The notes: generated by a model not told the origin, from the letters alone. A stretch of 64,000 bases of DNA from UM-FILTER-40-17 sp032251335 (GCA_032251335.1 JAVVDW010000013.1:1-64000); one strand, 5' to 3'; positions 15,153 through 24,196 are shown, counted from the first letter of the stretch. Numbers and translations: made by a program.

Positions 15153-16577
15153 CTATTCAAAACAATCGTCTTTAAAACCGATGAGATACAATTTTTCACT
15201 CGCACGTGTAAAAGCCGTGTAAAGCCAACGAAGCGCATCTTCATCATAACCGTTGGGCAAGTAAGGATGTTCTACAAACACATTTTTCCATTGTCCGCCT
15301 TGCGATTTGTGACAGGTGATGGCGTAGGAAAACTTGACTTGCAAAGCATTGAAATACGGATTGGTTTTGATTTTTAAAAATTGTTTATACTTGCTTCGCT
15401 CGGATGCAAAGTCTTTAGAAACTTCCTGATACAGCCTGTTTGATTCTTCATAGGTGAGCGAAGGCCCTTCTGAAGTGAGTGTATCGAGTAGTAAGACACA
15501 TTCAAAGGCAGCTTGGTCTTCATAATCAACCATGCGTACTTTTACTTTGGCAAACTTAAATCCGTAGAGTTCTTCAATCCTGATAAGTTTTACAACTTCT
15601 ATCATATCTCCATTGGCAATAAATCCGGCCGCAGCGTCTTTCTCTAACCAAAAATAATTGTTTTTGACCACCATCAAAAAATCACCTTCTGAGAGTTCAC
15701 TCTCTTTAAAAAATATACGTTCTCTGATTTGTTGGTTGTAGAGATTCGCCCTCTTGTTTGATCGGACAATTACGGTGGTTTCTTCTCGCCCGCTTTGAGA
15801 GAAAGCGCTGTTGAGTGCTTCCTGAATTTCGTATCCGTCCACCAGGCGAATCACATCTTCAAAACCAGAAGTTTTTAGTTGTATTTGCGCAACGGTGTTT
15901 GCTTGTAAATAATTTCTCAATACAGTGGCATTGTAGAGTATGCCGGAGTCTTTAACCTGTCGCATCACTTCGTCTAGTTCTATGTGCATCACTTCTTGGA
16001 TAAACCTGCCGGAGAGTTGTTTTTCGTTGAGTGCCGGACTCAATAATTGTTTAACCGGTGGCAATTGTGCCGTATCTCCAATGAAAATTAATTTGCAGGC
16101 CTCGCCTGCCGCCACATAAAAAAGTAAGTCTTCTAACAACGAGCCGTTTTCAAAAAATTTAGCATCGGAAACTTCATCCGAAATCATAGAAGCTTCATCT
16201 ACCAAAAAAAGGGTTTGCTTGTGTTTGTTCTCTTGAAGCGTAAAAGAAACGCCGCCTTTTTTATCGCTTTTTGGATAGTATATTTTTTTATGAATAGTAG
16301 TTGCCTCTTCATGTGTAGCCCTTTTCATCACTTTGGCCGCTCTGCCCGTAGGTGCCATTTGCACAAAGCGATAGGGTGTGCCCTTGAGCGATTTGATCAA
16401 AGTATTCAGCATGGTGGTTTTACCCGTACCGGCAAAACCTTTTAATACAAAAACATCTGCCGTTTGCGGATCGGTCAGAAATTTAGCCAACATATAAAAA
16501 CAAAGCTGCTGTCCTTTTGTGGGTTCAAAATCGAAGTTTTTTAGTAAAGATGCGGTCAGATTTTGTGCTTGCGACAT
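15153..16577 (-). CDS. RecD/Dda-like ATP-dependent DNA helicase (SF1)
   Basis: A 474-residue superfamily 1 helicase. Walker A GFAGTGKTT (47-55), Ala-Pro-Thr-Gly-Arg-Ala-Ala-Lys (motif Ia), the DEAS Walker B segment in LVDEASM, Gly-Asp-x-Ala-Gln-Leu-Pro-Pro (motif III), and a C-terminal UvrD_C_2 region with Tyr-Ala-Ile-Thr-Cys-His-Lys-Ser-Gln-Gly and Tyr-Thr-Ala-x-Thr-Arg-Ala. It lacks the long N-terminal region of RecD2 and is closer in size to phage Dda. A role in DNA repair or replication-fork processing is inferred. No recB or recC is nearby. Confidence 0.85.
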   Translation of the reverse strand: MSQAQNLTASLLKNFDFEPTKGQQLCFYMLAKFLTDPQTADVFVLKGFAGTGKTTMLNTLIKSLKGTPYRFVQMAPTGRAAKVMKRATHEEATTIHKKIYYPKSDKKGGVSFTLQENKHKQTLFLVDEASMISDEVSDAKFFENGSLLEDLLFYVAAGEACKLIFIGDTAQLPPVKQLLSPALNEKQLSGRFIQEVMHIELDEVMRQVKDSGILYNATVLRNYLQANTVAQIQLKTSGFEDVIRLVDGYEIQEALNSAFSQSGREETTVIVRSNKRANLYNQQIRERIFFKESELSEGDFLMVVKNNYFWLEKDAAAGFIANGDMIEVVKLIRIEELYGFKFAKVKVRMVDYEDQAAFECVLLLDTLTSEGPSLTYEESNRLYQEVSKDFASERSKYKQFLKIKTNPYFNALQVKFSYAITCHKSQGGQWKNVFVEHPYLPNGYDEDALRWLYTAFTRASEKLYLIGFKDDCFE

Positions 16578-16627
16578 TTATATAATGTATCGGAAAATTA
16601 TTCAATAAATAACAAATATACATAAAC

Positions 16628-16651
16628 AAAAAAAGCCCCCTTGCGGAGGCT
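16628..16651 (-). terminator. Intrinsic terminator of the OmpA-family gene
   Basis: On the minus strand, AGCCTCC (16651-16645) pairs with GGGGGCT (16640-16634), one G-T pair included, and is followed by seven Ts (16634-16628). It lies 25 bp after the OmpA stop codon. Confidence 0.8.
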
Positions 16652-16675
16652 CTTTATTATTATTGTTAATTTCAC

Positions 16676-17506
16676 TTATTGTTTCATACCTTCTTCTATC
16701 AAAGTATAGAACTGATCCAACTTTGGAAGCACTACAATACGCGTTCTGCGGTTTCTGGCTCTGTCTTCAGCAGTGTCGTTGCTGGCCAAAGGCACGTAAT
16801 AACTTCTACCGGCAGCAACCATTCTGCTTGGATTAACACCAAAATCGTTTTGAAGGACACGAACCACGGAAGTAGCGCGTTTTACGCTCAAATCCCAGTT
16901 GTCAAGCAATACTTCGTTTTTGATTGGCACATTATCTGTATGGCCTTCTACCATAAACTCAAGTTCGGGTTTTGCATTGACCACTTTGGCTACTTTACCC
17001 AAAACGGCTTTGGCTCGTGCCGTAACGTTATAACTGCCACTGCTAAACAATAGCTTGTCAGATATGGAAACGTACACTACGCCTTTTTCTACATTTATTT
17101 CTATGTCTTGATCGTTCAAATCACCCAATGCACCCTTGAGACTGGTTACCAAAGCCAAAGTCATGGAGTCGCGCTTGGTAAGCGCATCTTGCATACGGTT
17201 TATCTTTAGGTCTTTTTCCCGGATGCTTTCCAATGTTTTCTCCAAATTGGTTGCGCCTTTAGAGGTAAGATTTGTCAAAGTATTGTTTTGGTCTTTCAAA
17301 AAAGCAACCTGATCCTGCAAAGTTTTTACTTGGGCAGTAGATTGTGCTTTCTCCTCCAAACAAGTGTTTAATTTTAGTGTTGCGGAATTCAAATCATCTT
17401 GTGATTTTTGATAGCGCGCTTGAAGATCTTCAAATTGTTGTTTGGGCACGCCGCAAGAAGCGAAAAGGAGTGCTACAGCCGAAACGTACAAAAGAGCATT
17501 TTTCAT
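16676..17506 (-). CDS. OmpA-family peptidoglycan-binding lipoprotein
   Basis: A 276-residue protein: lipoprotein signal (Phe-Ala-Ser-Cys19), a coiled-coil-like Gln/Lys/Asn/Leu-rich region (about 22-115), and a C-terminal OmpA domain (about 135-262). Domain hallmarks are EGHTDNVPI, NWDLSVKRA, Ala-Ala-Gly-Arg and RARNRRTRIVV, the Asp and Arg residues being those that hold diaminopimelate. It likely tethers the outer membrane to peptidoglycan. It is monocistronic, with a promoter at 17544-17573 and its own terminator. Confidence 0.92.
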   Translation of the reverse strand: MKNALLYVSAVALLFASCGVPKQQFEDLQARYQKSQDDLNSATLKLNTCLEEKAQSTAQVKTLQDQVAFLKDQNNTLTNLTSKGATNLEKTLESIREKDLKINRMQDALTKRDSMTLALVTSLKGALGDLNDQDIEINVEKGVVYVSISDKLLFSSGSYNVTARAKAVLGKVAKVVNAKPELEFMVEGHTDNVPIKNEVLLDNWDLSVKRATSVVRVLQNDFGVNPSRMVAAGRSYYVPLASNDTAEDRARNRRTRIVVLPKLDQFYTLIEEGMKQ

Positions 17507-17543
17507 TGTGTGTTTTTTTTTTAGGTTTTGTATTTTTGTCGTA

Positions 17544-17573
17544 CAAATTTAAGAAATTGCATTGAATTTTCAA
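17544..17573 (-). promoter_or_regulatory. Promoter of the OmpA-family gene
   Basis: On the minus strand TTG (17573-17571), a 19-nt spacer, then TAAATTTG (17551-17544). This matches the Bacteroidetes promoter with canonical spacing and leaves a leader of about 30 nt. Confidence 0.65.
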
Positions 17574-17611
17574 TGATTTAACAGCTTTTTAATGATTGGC
17601 ATAAATATATG

Positions 17612-19327
17612 TTAAATATCTAATTCTAAAGATTTTATCAAATCCAATATAGCCGCATTGTCTCTCATTAGCAATTCCAGCTTTTCTTTTTGGGTATAAG
17701 CCCGTTGCGACGGTGCTGTTTCGTCTATCAAAAAATGAAACTTCAGATCATAGTTTTCTAATTTTTCAGAAAGATAACCCACAATTTCTGCTTTATTTGC
17801 CTGAAAATCATTTTCCATGGTTTTATTGGGAAAAGCAAACACAATTTCACCATTCTTGAGCGATGGCTTGTTGCACAATAAGATAGAAGCAATATTAAAC
17901 GAACCTTTGGATTTTAAATGTTCGGCAAGCGATATCCACTTTTCTTGCAGCGCTTGCTCAGTAAAAGGTTTTTGTGGCATTTCTACCATTTCCTTTTTTT
18001 GTGCTTGGGCTTCTTCGTTTACCTTTTTTTGAAAATCAATGCTTTTAACAGAAAGTGCTGAAACGCGCTTGGCTTGTGGTGTTTTAGTCGATACTTGCTT
18101 TATTTGCACTTCGGGTTCTAGAACGGATTCCGCTTCGGGTTTTGTATGCTCTGTCGAATTCTCAAGCCCATCGGGGGATGGCATCGGATGGTTATCATTT
18201 GGCTTTGCAGGCTGAATTGGTTGTGCTTTGCGTTCGGTTTCTTGGTTAACTATCGGATTTTTTTTTTCAGTCTTATCGAAAGTCTGGGCCAATTTCATAA
18301 GTAGCAGTTCCACAGACAAGCGTTGGTGTATGCTTTGTTTGTATTGAATCAAGGTTTGGTTGACCTCATCCAAGGCATTAATCAAGAAAACCCCATCATA
18401 GTTGCGGCTTTGGTTTAAATATCGGTCTCGCATATCTTCACCTACTTCAAGAAGCGCTAAGGTTTGATTATTTTTAGCAACCATCAAATCGCGTAAATGG
18501 GCAGCCAATCCGCTCAAAAAATGTTGGCCGTCAAATCCGTTGGCCAGTACGGCGTCAAACTGCATCAAAAGTTTTGGAATATCACTCTGGAGTATTGCAT
18601 CTGTCACATCAAAAAAAACTTCAAAGTCTAGCACACTTAAATTGTCCGCTACCGCTTTTCGGGTAAGTTTTTTGCCGCAGAAAGTCACCACCCGGTCAAA
18701 AGTGCTCAAAGCATCGCGTAAGGCACCGTCTGCTTTTTGTGCGATGATGTGCAGCGCATCATCCTCTGCTTCCACGCCTTCCTGTTTGGCAATATGTGCC
18801 AAGTGCTCTTTGGTGTCTTTAACTGTGATTCTTTTGAAATCAAAAATTTGACATCGGGAAAGGATCGTCGGCAGGATTTTGTGTTTTTCGGTAGTTGCCA
18901 AGATAAAAATGGCGTGTGCCGGCGGTTCTTCCAAGGTTTTCAGGAAGGCATTAAAGGCAGATTGCGAAAGCATATGCACCTCATCAATAATATAGACCTT
19001 GTATTTACCCGTTTGCGGCGGTATCCTTACCTGATCGATGAGGTTACGAATATCATCTACTGAATTGTTAGACGCTGCATCGAGTTCGAAGATATTAAAG
19101 GCAAAGTCTTCTTCAGGAAGTGTTTGTGCTGTGGTGTTAATTTTTTTTGCCAAAATACGGGCACAAGTGGTTTTGCCTACACCACGCGGCCCCGTAAACA
19201 AAAGTGCCTGAGCCAAGTGATTGCGTGCTATGGCATTGAGCAGCGTTTGCGTGATGGCTTTTTGCCCGACGACATCTTCAAAATCGACAGGTCTGTATTT
19301 TCGAGCCGAAACAACAAAATGTTCCAT
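17612..19327 (-). CDS. dnaX: DNA polymerase III subunit gamma/tau
   Basis: A 571-residue clamp-loader ATPase. Walker A GPRGVGKTT (46-54), the Tyr-Ile-Ile-Asp-Glu-Val-His-Met-Leu Walker B and sensor segment, the Leu-Lys-Thr-Leu-Glu-Glu-Pro-Pro signature and the SRC motif Leu-Ser-Arg-Cys are all present. The zinc-binding Cys cluster that follows Walker A in most bacterial DnaX proteins is missing; the region reads from Lys-Lys-Ile-Asn directly into Glu-Asp-Phe-Ala-Phe-Asn. The C-terminal 200 residues are a low-complexity Lys/Glu/Gln linker then a tau-like domain. No slippery poly-A site for gamma production was noticed. Confidence 0.95.
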   Translation of the reverse strand: MEHFVVSARKYRPVDFEDVVGQKAITQTLLNAIARNHLAQALLFTGPRGVGKTTCARILAKKINTTAQTLPEEDFAFNIFELDAASNNSVDDIRNLIDQVRIPPQTGKYKVYIIDEVHMLSQSAFNAFLKTLEEPPAHAIFILATTEKHKILPTILSRCQIFDFKRITVKDTKEHLAHIAKQEGVEAEDDALHIIAQKADGALRDALSTFDRVVTFCGKKLTRKAVADNLSVLDFEVFFDVTDAILQSDIPKLLMQFDAVLANGFDGQHFLSGLAAHLRDLMVAKNNQTLALLEVGEDMRDRYLNQSRNYDGVFLINALDEVNQTLIQYKQSIHQRLSVELLLMKLAQTFDKTEKKNPIVNQETERKAQPIQPAKPNDNHPMPSPDGLENSTEHTKPEAESVLEPEVQIKQVSTKTPQAKRVSALSVKSIDFQKKVNEEAQAQKKEMVEMPQKPFTEQALQEKWISLAEHLKSKGSFNIASILLCNKPSLKNGEIVFAFPNKTMENDFQANKAEIVGYLSEKLENYDLKFHFLIDETAPSQRAYTQKEKLELLMRDNAAILDLIKSLELDI

Positions 19328-19341
19328 GAGATGCTTTTCAG

Positions 19342-19349
19342 CAAATTTA
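19342..19349 (-). promoter_or_regulatory. Candidate -7 box of dnaX
   Basis: Minus-strand TAAATTTG, 14 nt before the dnaX ATG. The nearest TTTG upstream is 24 nt away, longer than usual. Confidence 0.35.
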
Positions 19350-19420
19350 ATAAAATCGGTTTTGGCAGAAAGCCAAACTTGTCAATTAGATTATTTTTTA
19401 TCAACAATTACAAAATGGCG

Positions 19421-19428
19421 TACCTTTG
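19421..19428 (+). promoter_or_regulatory. -7 box of rnpB
   Basis: TACCTTTG lies about 6 nt before the expected 5' end of the RNase P RNA, exactly where a Bacteroidetes -7 element should be. Confidence 0.55.
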
Positions 19429-19433
19429 TAAGC

Positions 19434-19738
19434 GACAGGCCGCCTTATCGCCACGCAAATGCGTGGAGGAAAGTCCGGACACCACAGCACAGCATAGCGG
19501 GTAACACCCGTCGTCCGTCTTTGGCGGTCAGGACCAGTGCAACAGAAAGAATGTACAGTTCGGCTGTAGTGAAATCAGGTAAACTCTATGCGGTGCAATG
19601 CCAAATAAACCGGTGCTTGAGGGTTGTGCGCCCGAGCCGGAGGGTAGGCAGCTAGAGGTGGCAGGCAACTGCCATCGGAGATAAATGATAAGGCCGTTGG
19701 AATTTTCCAGCGGACAGAATCCGGCTTACAGGCCTGTT
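19434..19738 (+). ncRNA. rnpB: RNase P RNA
   Basis: The catalytic RNA of RNase P, which trims the 5' ends of tRNA precursors. The universally conserved core is plain: GGAGGAAAGTCCGGAC (19465-19480), the CR-II/III segment TGCAACAGAAAG (about 19537-19548), and the 3' core with GATAAATGATAAGGCCG (about 19680-19696) and ACAGAATCCGGCTTA (19714-19728). The ends pair as helix P1, CAGGCC (19436-19441) with GGCCTG (19731-19736). The following T-run probably ends the transcript. It is divergent from dnaX. Confidence 0.96.
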
Positions 19739-19762
19739 TTTTTTTTTAATGTTTATGAATAC

Positions 19763-19800
19763 AAAAAACCGTCATCAAACCTTTCGAAGACGGTTTTTTT
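19763..19800. terminator. Bidirectional intrinsic terminator between rnpB and the ferredoxin gene
   Basis: AAAAAACCGTC (19763-19773) pairs with GACGGTTTTTT (19789-19799), T-rich on both strands. It suits convergent rnpB (+) and ferredoxin (-). Confidence 0.8.
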
Positions 19801-19849
19801 TAACATCAAAAAAAATAAACAATCTGCTATAAAACCTCAATTACAAAAC

Positions 19850-20200
19850 TTATTCTCCGTGTAGCCAAGCTTTCTTTTTAAGAAGTTCTGCCTCAGTTTC
19901 AGGATGATTTTCATCAGGCACACAACAATCTACCGGGCACACCTTTGCGCATTGTGGTTCGTCGTGAAAGCCTTTACACTCTGTGCATTTACTTGTGACA
20001 ATAAAATAAAATTCATCCGATAGGGGTTCATTTTCCGCATCCGCATCGAGCGTCAATCCATCCGGAGTGACAACGCTGCCTGACAAAGCTGTCTTTTCTG
20101 AATAGGACCAATTTTGATCAGGTTCGTAAATTGCATTGTTGGGACATTCTGCCACACAAGCATCACAATTTATACAGTCTTCGGTTATTACAATTGCCAT
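19850..20200 (-). CDS. 2x[4Fe-4S] dicluster ferredoxin
   Basis: A 116-residue ferredoxin. The first cluster motif is Cys9-x2-Cys12-x2-Cys15-x3-Cys19-Pro. The second is Cys72-x2-Cys75-x8-Cys84-x3-Cys88-Pro, the long spacing typical of YfhL/Allochromatium-type ferredoxins. An acidic insert of about 40 residues separates the clusters, and a Glu-rich tail follows. Such proteins carry one electron per cluster at low potential. It is divergent from korA, and I infer it as the electron carrier between KorAB and the complex I that follows. Start and end are unambiguous. Confidence 0.93.
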   Translation of the reverse strand: MAIVITEDCINCDACVAECPNNAIYEPDQNWSYSEKTALSGSVVTPDGLTLDADAENEPLSDEFYFIVTSKCTECKGFHDEPQCAKVCPVDCCVPDENHPETEAELLKKKAWLHGE

Positions 20201-20229
20201 AACTTTTTAATTTATTGATTTTACATTTT

Positions 20230-20237
20230 CAAAATTA
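20230..20237 (-). promoter_or_regulatory. Candidate -7 box of the ferredoxin gene
   Basis: Minus-strand TAATTTTG, 29 nt before the ATG. The closest TTTG upstream is 26 nt away, so the -33 element is doubtful. Confidence 0.35.
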
Positions 20238-20295
20238 ATTTGGAATTATTTGATGAAATATGACAAAAATCATATTTCACTCTTTAGAATGAAAA

Positions 20296-20303
20296 TAAAT
20301 TTG
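20296..20303 (+). promoter_or_regulatory. Candidate -7 box of the kor-nuo run
   Basis: TAAATTTG, 56 nt before the korA ATG, in the 159-bp gap between the divergent ferredoxin and korA genes. A near-palindrome with arms ATTATT and AATAAT lies just downstream (20308-20322) and could be a regulator site. No consensus -33 was found. Confidence 0.4.
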
Positions 20304-20359
20304 ACGTATTATTTCGAATAATGCAAAACGAAGATTTTGCCCTTTAAAGAACCTATCTT

Positions 20360-22213
20360 ATGATTTCAACTAAAGAAAAGCTGCAGCCCGAAGTATTGGA
20401 GGCTGTCGTCATCAGATTTGTCGGTGACTCCGGCGATGGAATGCAACTCACCGGCACGCAATTTTCGGACACCTCGGCTATGTTTGGCAACGATGTAGCT
20501 ACTTTTCCAAATTATCCATCAGAAATTAGAGCACCTCAAGGAAGCTTGTATGGTGTTTCCGGATTTCAGGTTCACATCGGTAGCGTGGAGGTCAGCACGC
20601 CCGGCGATCAGGTTGATTTGTTGGTAGCGATGAATCCGGCAGCACTCAAAACAAATTTGTATGCCGTTAAACCCGGTCATACCATCATTGTTGACACAGA
20701 TGCCTTCGATAAAAAAAGTTTAGAAAAAGCGCAGTATAAAGAAAATCCACTTACAGACGGCAGTCTTGAAAACTACAGGGTAATAGAAGTCTCTATGACA
20801 TCGCTCACCAAAGAATCGTTAAAAGAAGTGGAAGGATTGGACAACAAAACCATCACCCGGAGCAAAAACATGTTTGCCCTTGGTATGGTTTACTGGATGT
20901 ATCACCGAGATACCGAACACACAATTGCTTTTTTAAATAAAAAGTTTAAAAGCAAACCAAATATAATTGAAGCCAACACCAAGGTTTTAAATGCCGGTTA
21001 CTACTATGCTGAAACGCTTGAACTGATACCCAACGCCTATGCTATTGCACCTGCGAAGATGAATCCGGGTATCTACAGAATTATCATGGGCAACACAGCC
21101 ACAGCTTGGGGATTTCTGGCTGCCGCCGAAAAGTCGGGGCTAGAACTCTTTCTAGGCTCCTACCCTATTACGCCCGCCACAGATATACTGCACGAACTCG
21201 TAAAACACAAACATTTTGGTGTGAAAGCATTCCAAGCAGAAGATGAAATTGCCGGCATCAGTTCGGCCATTGGTGCGGCGTTTGCCGGTGATTTGGCCAT
21301 CACCACCACATCGGGTCCGGGGCTTGCCCTCAAAGGTGAAGCCGTGGGCTTGGCCATGATGCTGGAGCTTCCGTTGGTCATTGTAAATGTACAACGGGGT
21401 GGCCCCTCTACAGGATTGCCTACAAAAACTGAACAGTCAGATTTGCTTCAAGCACTTTACGGAAGAAACGGCGAAAGCCCCGTAATCGTGATTGCAGCCA
21501 GTACACCTGCCAACTGTTTCAACTTTGCTTATGAAGCGTGCAGACTGGCACTCGAACATATGACACCTGTCATCTTACTTACCGATGGCTATATAGCTAA
21601 CGGATCGGCTCCGTGGAAAGTGAGATCTGTCAGTGAAATGCCAAATATCAACACAAATCTTGTCAAACATGCCTCTGAAGATTGGCATCCCTATGACAGA
21701 TTTGAAGACACACTTGCACGAAATTGGGCTATACCCGGTACGCCGAACCTAGAACACAGAGTGGGCGGACTGGAAAAAGACAAGGTCACCGGAAACGTTT
21801 CCTATGACCCTGAAAACCATCAAGACATGGTTCTAATCCGCGCCGAAAAAATAAGACGGGTACAAGACAACATACCCGATTTGACCACAGAATTTGCCGA
21901 AAGCGGCGATTTGCTCGTAGTGGGATGGGGTGGCACTTACGGCGGTTTGCACACCGCTGTAAAACAAATTCACGAAAACGGATACAAAAACATCGGCTTT
22001 GCACATTTTAACTACATCAATCCGATGCCTAAAAACACAGAAAATGTATTGAGGCGTTTCAAAAAAATCTTGGTGTGCGAACTCAATAACGGACAATTTG
22101 TAAAAGTACTGAAAGTCAATTTTGAGAACCTCAACATTGCCCAATTCAACAAAATTCAGGGCCTTCCTTTCTCAAACGACGAACTCATTCAACAGTTTAA
22201 AAACCAACTATAA
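20360..22213 (+). CDS. korA: 2-oxoglutarate:ferredoxin oxidoreductase, alpha subunit (gamma-alpha fusion)
   Basis: A 617-residue subunit with the gamma domain at the N-terminus (FVGDSGDGMQLTG, about 20-32), then the alpha pyrimidine-binding domain (LGSYPITPATDI, QAEDEIAGISSAIGAAFAG, TTTSGPGL) and domain II ending in Val-Val-Gly-Trp-Gly-Gly-Thr-Tyr-Gly-Gly. This is the two-subunit KOR architecture. With KorB it decarboxylates 2-oxoglutarate to succinyl-CoA and passes two electrons to ferredoxin. The substrate assignment rests on overall similarity; a different 2-oxoacid is possible. It begins the kor-nuo run. Confidence 0.9.
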   Translation: MISTKEKLQPEVLEAVVIRFVGDSGDGMQLTGTQFSDTSAMFGNDVATFPNYPSEIRAPQGSLYGVSGFQVHIGSVEVSTPGDQVDLLVAMNPAALKTNLYAVKPGHTIIVDTDAFDKKSLEKAQYKENPLTDGSLENYRVIEVSMTSLTKESLKEVEGLDNKTITRSKNMFALGMVYWMYHRDTEHTIAFLNKKFKSKPNIIEANTKVLNAGYYYAETLELIPNAYAIAPAKMNPGIYRIIMGNTATAWGFLAAAEKSGLELFLGSYPITPATDILHELVKHKHFGVKAFQAEDEIAGISSAIGAAFAGDLAITTTSGPGLALKGEAVGLAMMLELPLVIVNVQRGGPSTGLPTKTEQSDLLQALYGRNGESPVIVIAASTPANCFNFAYEACRLALEHMTPVILLTDGYIANGSAPWKVRSVSEMPNINTNLVKHASEDWHPYDRFEDTLARNWAIPGTPNLEHRVGGLEKDKVTGNVSYDPENHQDMVLIRAEKIRRVQDNIPDLTTEFAESGDLLVVGWGGTYGGLHTAVKQIHENGYKNIGFAHFNYINPMPKNTENVLRRFKKILVCELNNGQFVKVLKVNFENLNIAQFNKIQGLPFSNDELIQQFKNQL

Positions 22214-22215
22214 CC

Positions 22216-23229
22216 ATGGAAAATACTGCCACACAAAAATATACTTTTAAAGACTTTGCAAGCGACCAAGAGGTACGTTGGTGTCCGGGTTGCGACGATT
22301 ATGTAATTCTTCGCGCCATGCAAAAAGCCTTACCGGAAATGGGTGTCAAAAGGGAAAATGTTGTGTTTATTTCGGGCATTGGATGTTCCTCCAGATTTCC
22401 TTACTACATGAACACCTATGGAATGCACAGCATACACGGGCGTGCACCAGCCATTGCCACAGGGGTCAAACTGGCCAATCCTGAACTGAGCGTTTGGGTA
22501 GTCACCGGAGATGGCGATGCCATGGCGATTGGCGGTAATCACTTTATCCATGTGCTCCGTCGCAACATTGACCTCAACATTGTTTTGTTTAACAATGAAA
22601 TATACGGACTTACCAAAGGACAGTTTTCGCCCACCTCGCTTGTGGGTCAAAAGACCAAATCATCGCCCTACGGCAATACTCAGCCACCTTTTGAACCCGG
22701 CGAACTGGCCATAGGCGCACAAGCCAGATTTTTTGCACGAATTGCAGGGAATCAGCCCAAAGAGATGACCGAGGTTTTTATCAAAGCAGAAAAATTTAAA
22801 GGCACATCATTGATTGAAGTCCTGCAAAATTGTGTGATTTTTAATGACAATTGTTATGCAAAATACACGGATAAAGACGTGCGAGAAGACAAGCAATTGT
22901 TTGTAGAAGACGGCAAACCGATGATTTTCGGAAAAAACAAAGATAAAGGTTTGATACTAAACGGCCTTAAACTCGAAGTGGTAACCTTGGGCGAAAACGG
23001 CATCACAGCATCCGATATTTTGGTTCACAAAGCCAATGAGAAAGACCCTACGCTTCACCAAATGTTGGCCAGACTCAAATATCCTTTGGTTACCGGAATC
23101 ATTCGAAGTTTTGAAGATGTCACCTTGGGCGAACGCGAAGAAGCATTGACAGCCCAAGTGAAGGCAAATTCAAATTTTAAAAAGACAGACGACCTGTTCT
23201 TTTCGGGCGAAACATACGAAGTAAAATAA
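22216..23229 (+). CDS. korB: 2-oxoglutarate:ferredoxin oxidoreductase, beta subunit
   Basis: A 337-residue TPP-binding subunit, 2 bp after korA. Cysteines for a [4Fe-4S] cluster occur in RWCPGCDDY and GIGCSSRFPYY. The TPP/Mg motif is Thr-Gly-Asp-Gly-Asp-Ala-Met-Ala-Ile-Gly-Gly-Asn followed by VLFNNEIYGLTKGQ. The glycine-rich loop and Asn-Asn match KorB rather than pyruvate enzymes of the fused type. There is no separate delta (ferredoxin-like) subunit, as expected for KorAB. Its stop lies only 8 bp before nuoA, so co-transcription with complex I genes is likely. Confidence 0.92.
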   Translation: MENTATQKYTFKDFASDQEVRWCPGCDDYVILRAMQKALPEMGVKRENVVFISGIGCSSRFPYYMNTYGMHSIHGRAPAIATGVKLANPELSVWVVTGDGDAMAIGGNHFIHVLRRNIDLNIVLFNNEIYGLTKGQFSPTSLVGQKTKSSPYGNTQPPFEPGELAIGAQARFFARIAGNQPKEMTEVFIKAEKFKGTSLIEVLQNCVIFNDNCYAKYTDKDVREDKQLFVEDGKPMIFGKNKDKGLILNGLKLEVVTLGENGITASDILVHKANEKDPTLHQMLARLKYPLVTGIIRSFEDVTLGEREEALTAQVKANSNFKKTDDLFFSGETYEVK

Positions 23230-23237
23230 ACACTATC

Positions 23238-23588
23238 ATGGGCTCAGAAGCAATTATCGTATTTCTCTTGGCCGGTGTCACACTGGTGGCAGGCGCCAAT
23301 TTTTTGTCGAATTTAATTTCGCACAAGTCGGATAATCCTCAAAAACGAGAACCCTACGAAAGTGGCATGACCACCATTGGCCCAACTTGGGTACAATTTA
23401 AAGTTGGCTATTATTTGTTTGCCATACTCTTTTTGATTTTTGATGTTGAAATTGCCTTCTTAGTGCCTTGGGCTGTGGTGTACAAAAGCATCGGCAGTGT
23501 GGCCCTGGTCGAAATCATCATCTTCCTACTCATTTTGGGTCTTGGATTGTTATACGCATGGAAAAAAGAAGCACTACAATGGGACTAG
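23238..23588 (+). CDS. nuoA: Complex I subunit NuoA
   Basis: A 116-residue, three-helix subunit of the membrane arm near the quinone site. The loop after helix 1 has Lys-Arg-Glu-Pro-Tyr-Glu-Ser-Gly, and Phe-Asp-Val-Glu opens helix 2, both hallmarks of NuoA/ND3. It follows korB by 8 bp and overlaps nuoB by 10 bp. Confidence 0.95.
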   Translation: MGSEAIIVFLLAGVTLVAGANFLSNLISHKSDNPQKREPYESGMTTIGPTWVQFKVGYYLFAILFLIFDVEIAFLVPWAVVYKSIGSVALVEIIIFLLILGLGLLYAWKKEALQWD

Positions 23589-24178
23589 ACGAAAAAATAC
23601 GATACCTCAGCCAAGCAGAAGCCGAGGGCAGAAAAGAACCTATACCGGAAGATTTTCCCGGAAAGGTAATTCCTGCGGGCAATGGCGCCAACGTCATTGT
23701 GACATCCTTAGACCAAATCATCAATTGGGGTCGGTCCAATTCGCTGTGGTCGCTCTATTTTGGAACGAGTTGCTGCGCTATTGAAATGATGCAAACCGGA
23801 GCCGCGCGCCACGATTACTCACGCTTTGGCTTCGAGGTGGCCAGACCTTCCCCACGCCAAGCCGATTTGATTATAATAGCCGGTACCATCGTCAATAAAA
23901 TGGCGCCCGTATTGAGGCGACTCTACGACCAGATGGCAGAACCAAAATACGTAATTGCCATGGGCGCTTGTGCCATTTCCGGAGGACCGTTTTTCTACAA
24001 TTCATACTCGGTTGTCAAAGGTGCCGATCATGTGATTCCGGTAGATGTGTATGTACCGGGATGTCCTCCCAGACCTGAAGCCCTGCTAGAAGGTATGTTG
24101 TTATTGCAGAAAAAGATTCGCAAAGAAAACATGAAAGAAAAAATAAACCCTATTGATGGTTTTGACGAGGGCTGTTAA
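23579..24178 (+). CDS. nuoB: Complex I subunit NuoB (cluster N2)
   Basis: The start is set at the ATG at 23579, which overlaps the nuoA stop by 10 bp and gives 199 residues; an ATG at 23558 would add seven. Ligands of the terminal [4Fe-4S] cluster N2 are seen as the tandem Cys65-Cys66, Cys131 and Cys162 (in VPGCPPRPE). N2 hands electrons to quinone. The C-terminal tail after residue 180 is Lys/Asp-rich. Confidence 0.96.
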   Translation: MGLDEKIRYLSQAEAEGRKEPIPEDFPGKVIPAGNGANVIVTSLDQIINWGRSNSLWSLYFGTSCCAIEMMQTGAARHDYSRFGFEVARPSPRQADLIIIAGTIVNKMAPVLRRLYDQMAEPKYVIAMGACAISGGPFFYNSYSVVKGADHVIPVDVYVPGCPPRPEALLEGMLLLQKKIRKENMKEKINPIDGFDEGC

Positions 24179-24196
24179 TCCCTAAAATTCAAAAAA

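Noticed and set aside
15153..16577. RecD-like helicase as part of a defence island or RecBCD
   Set aside because: No recB, recC, nuclease or other defence gene is near; the neighbours are housekeeping genes.
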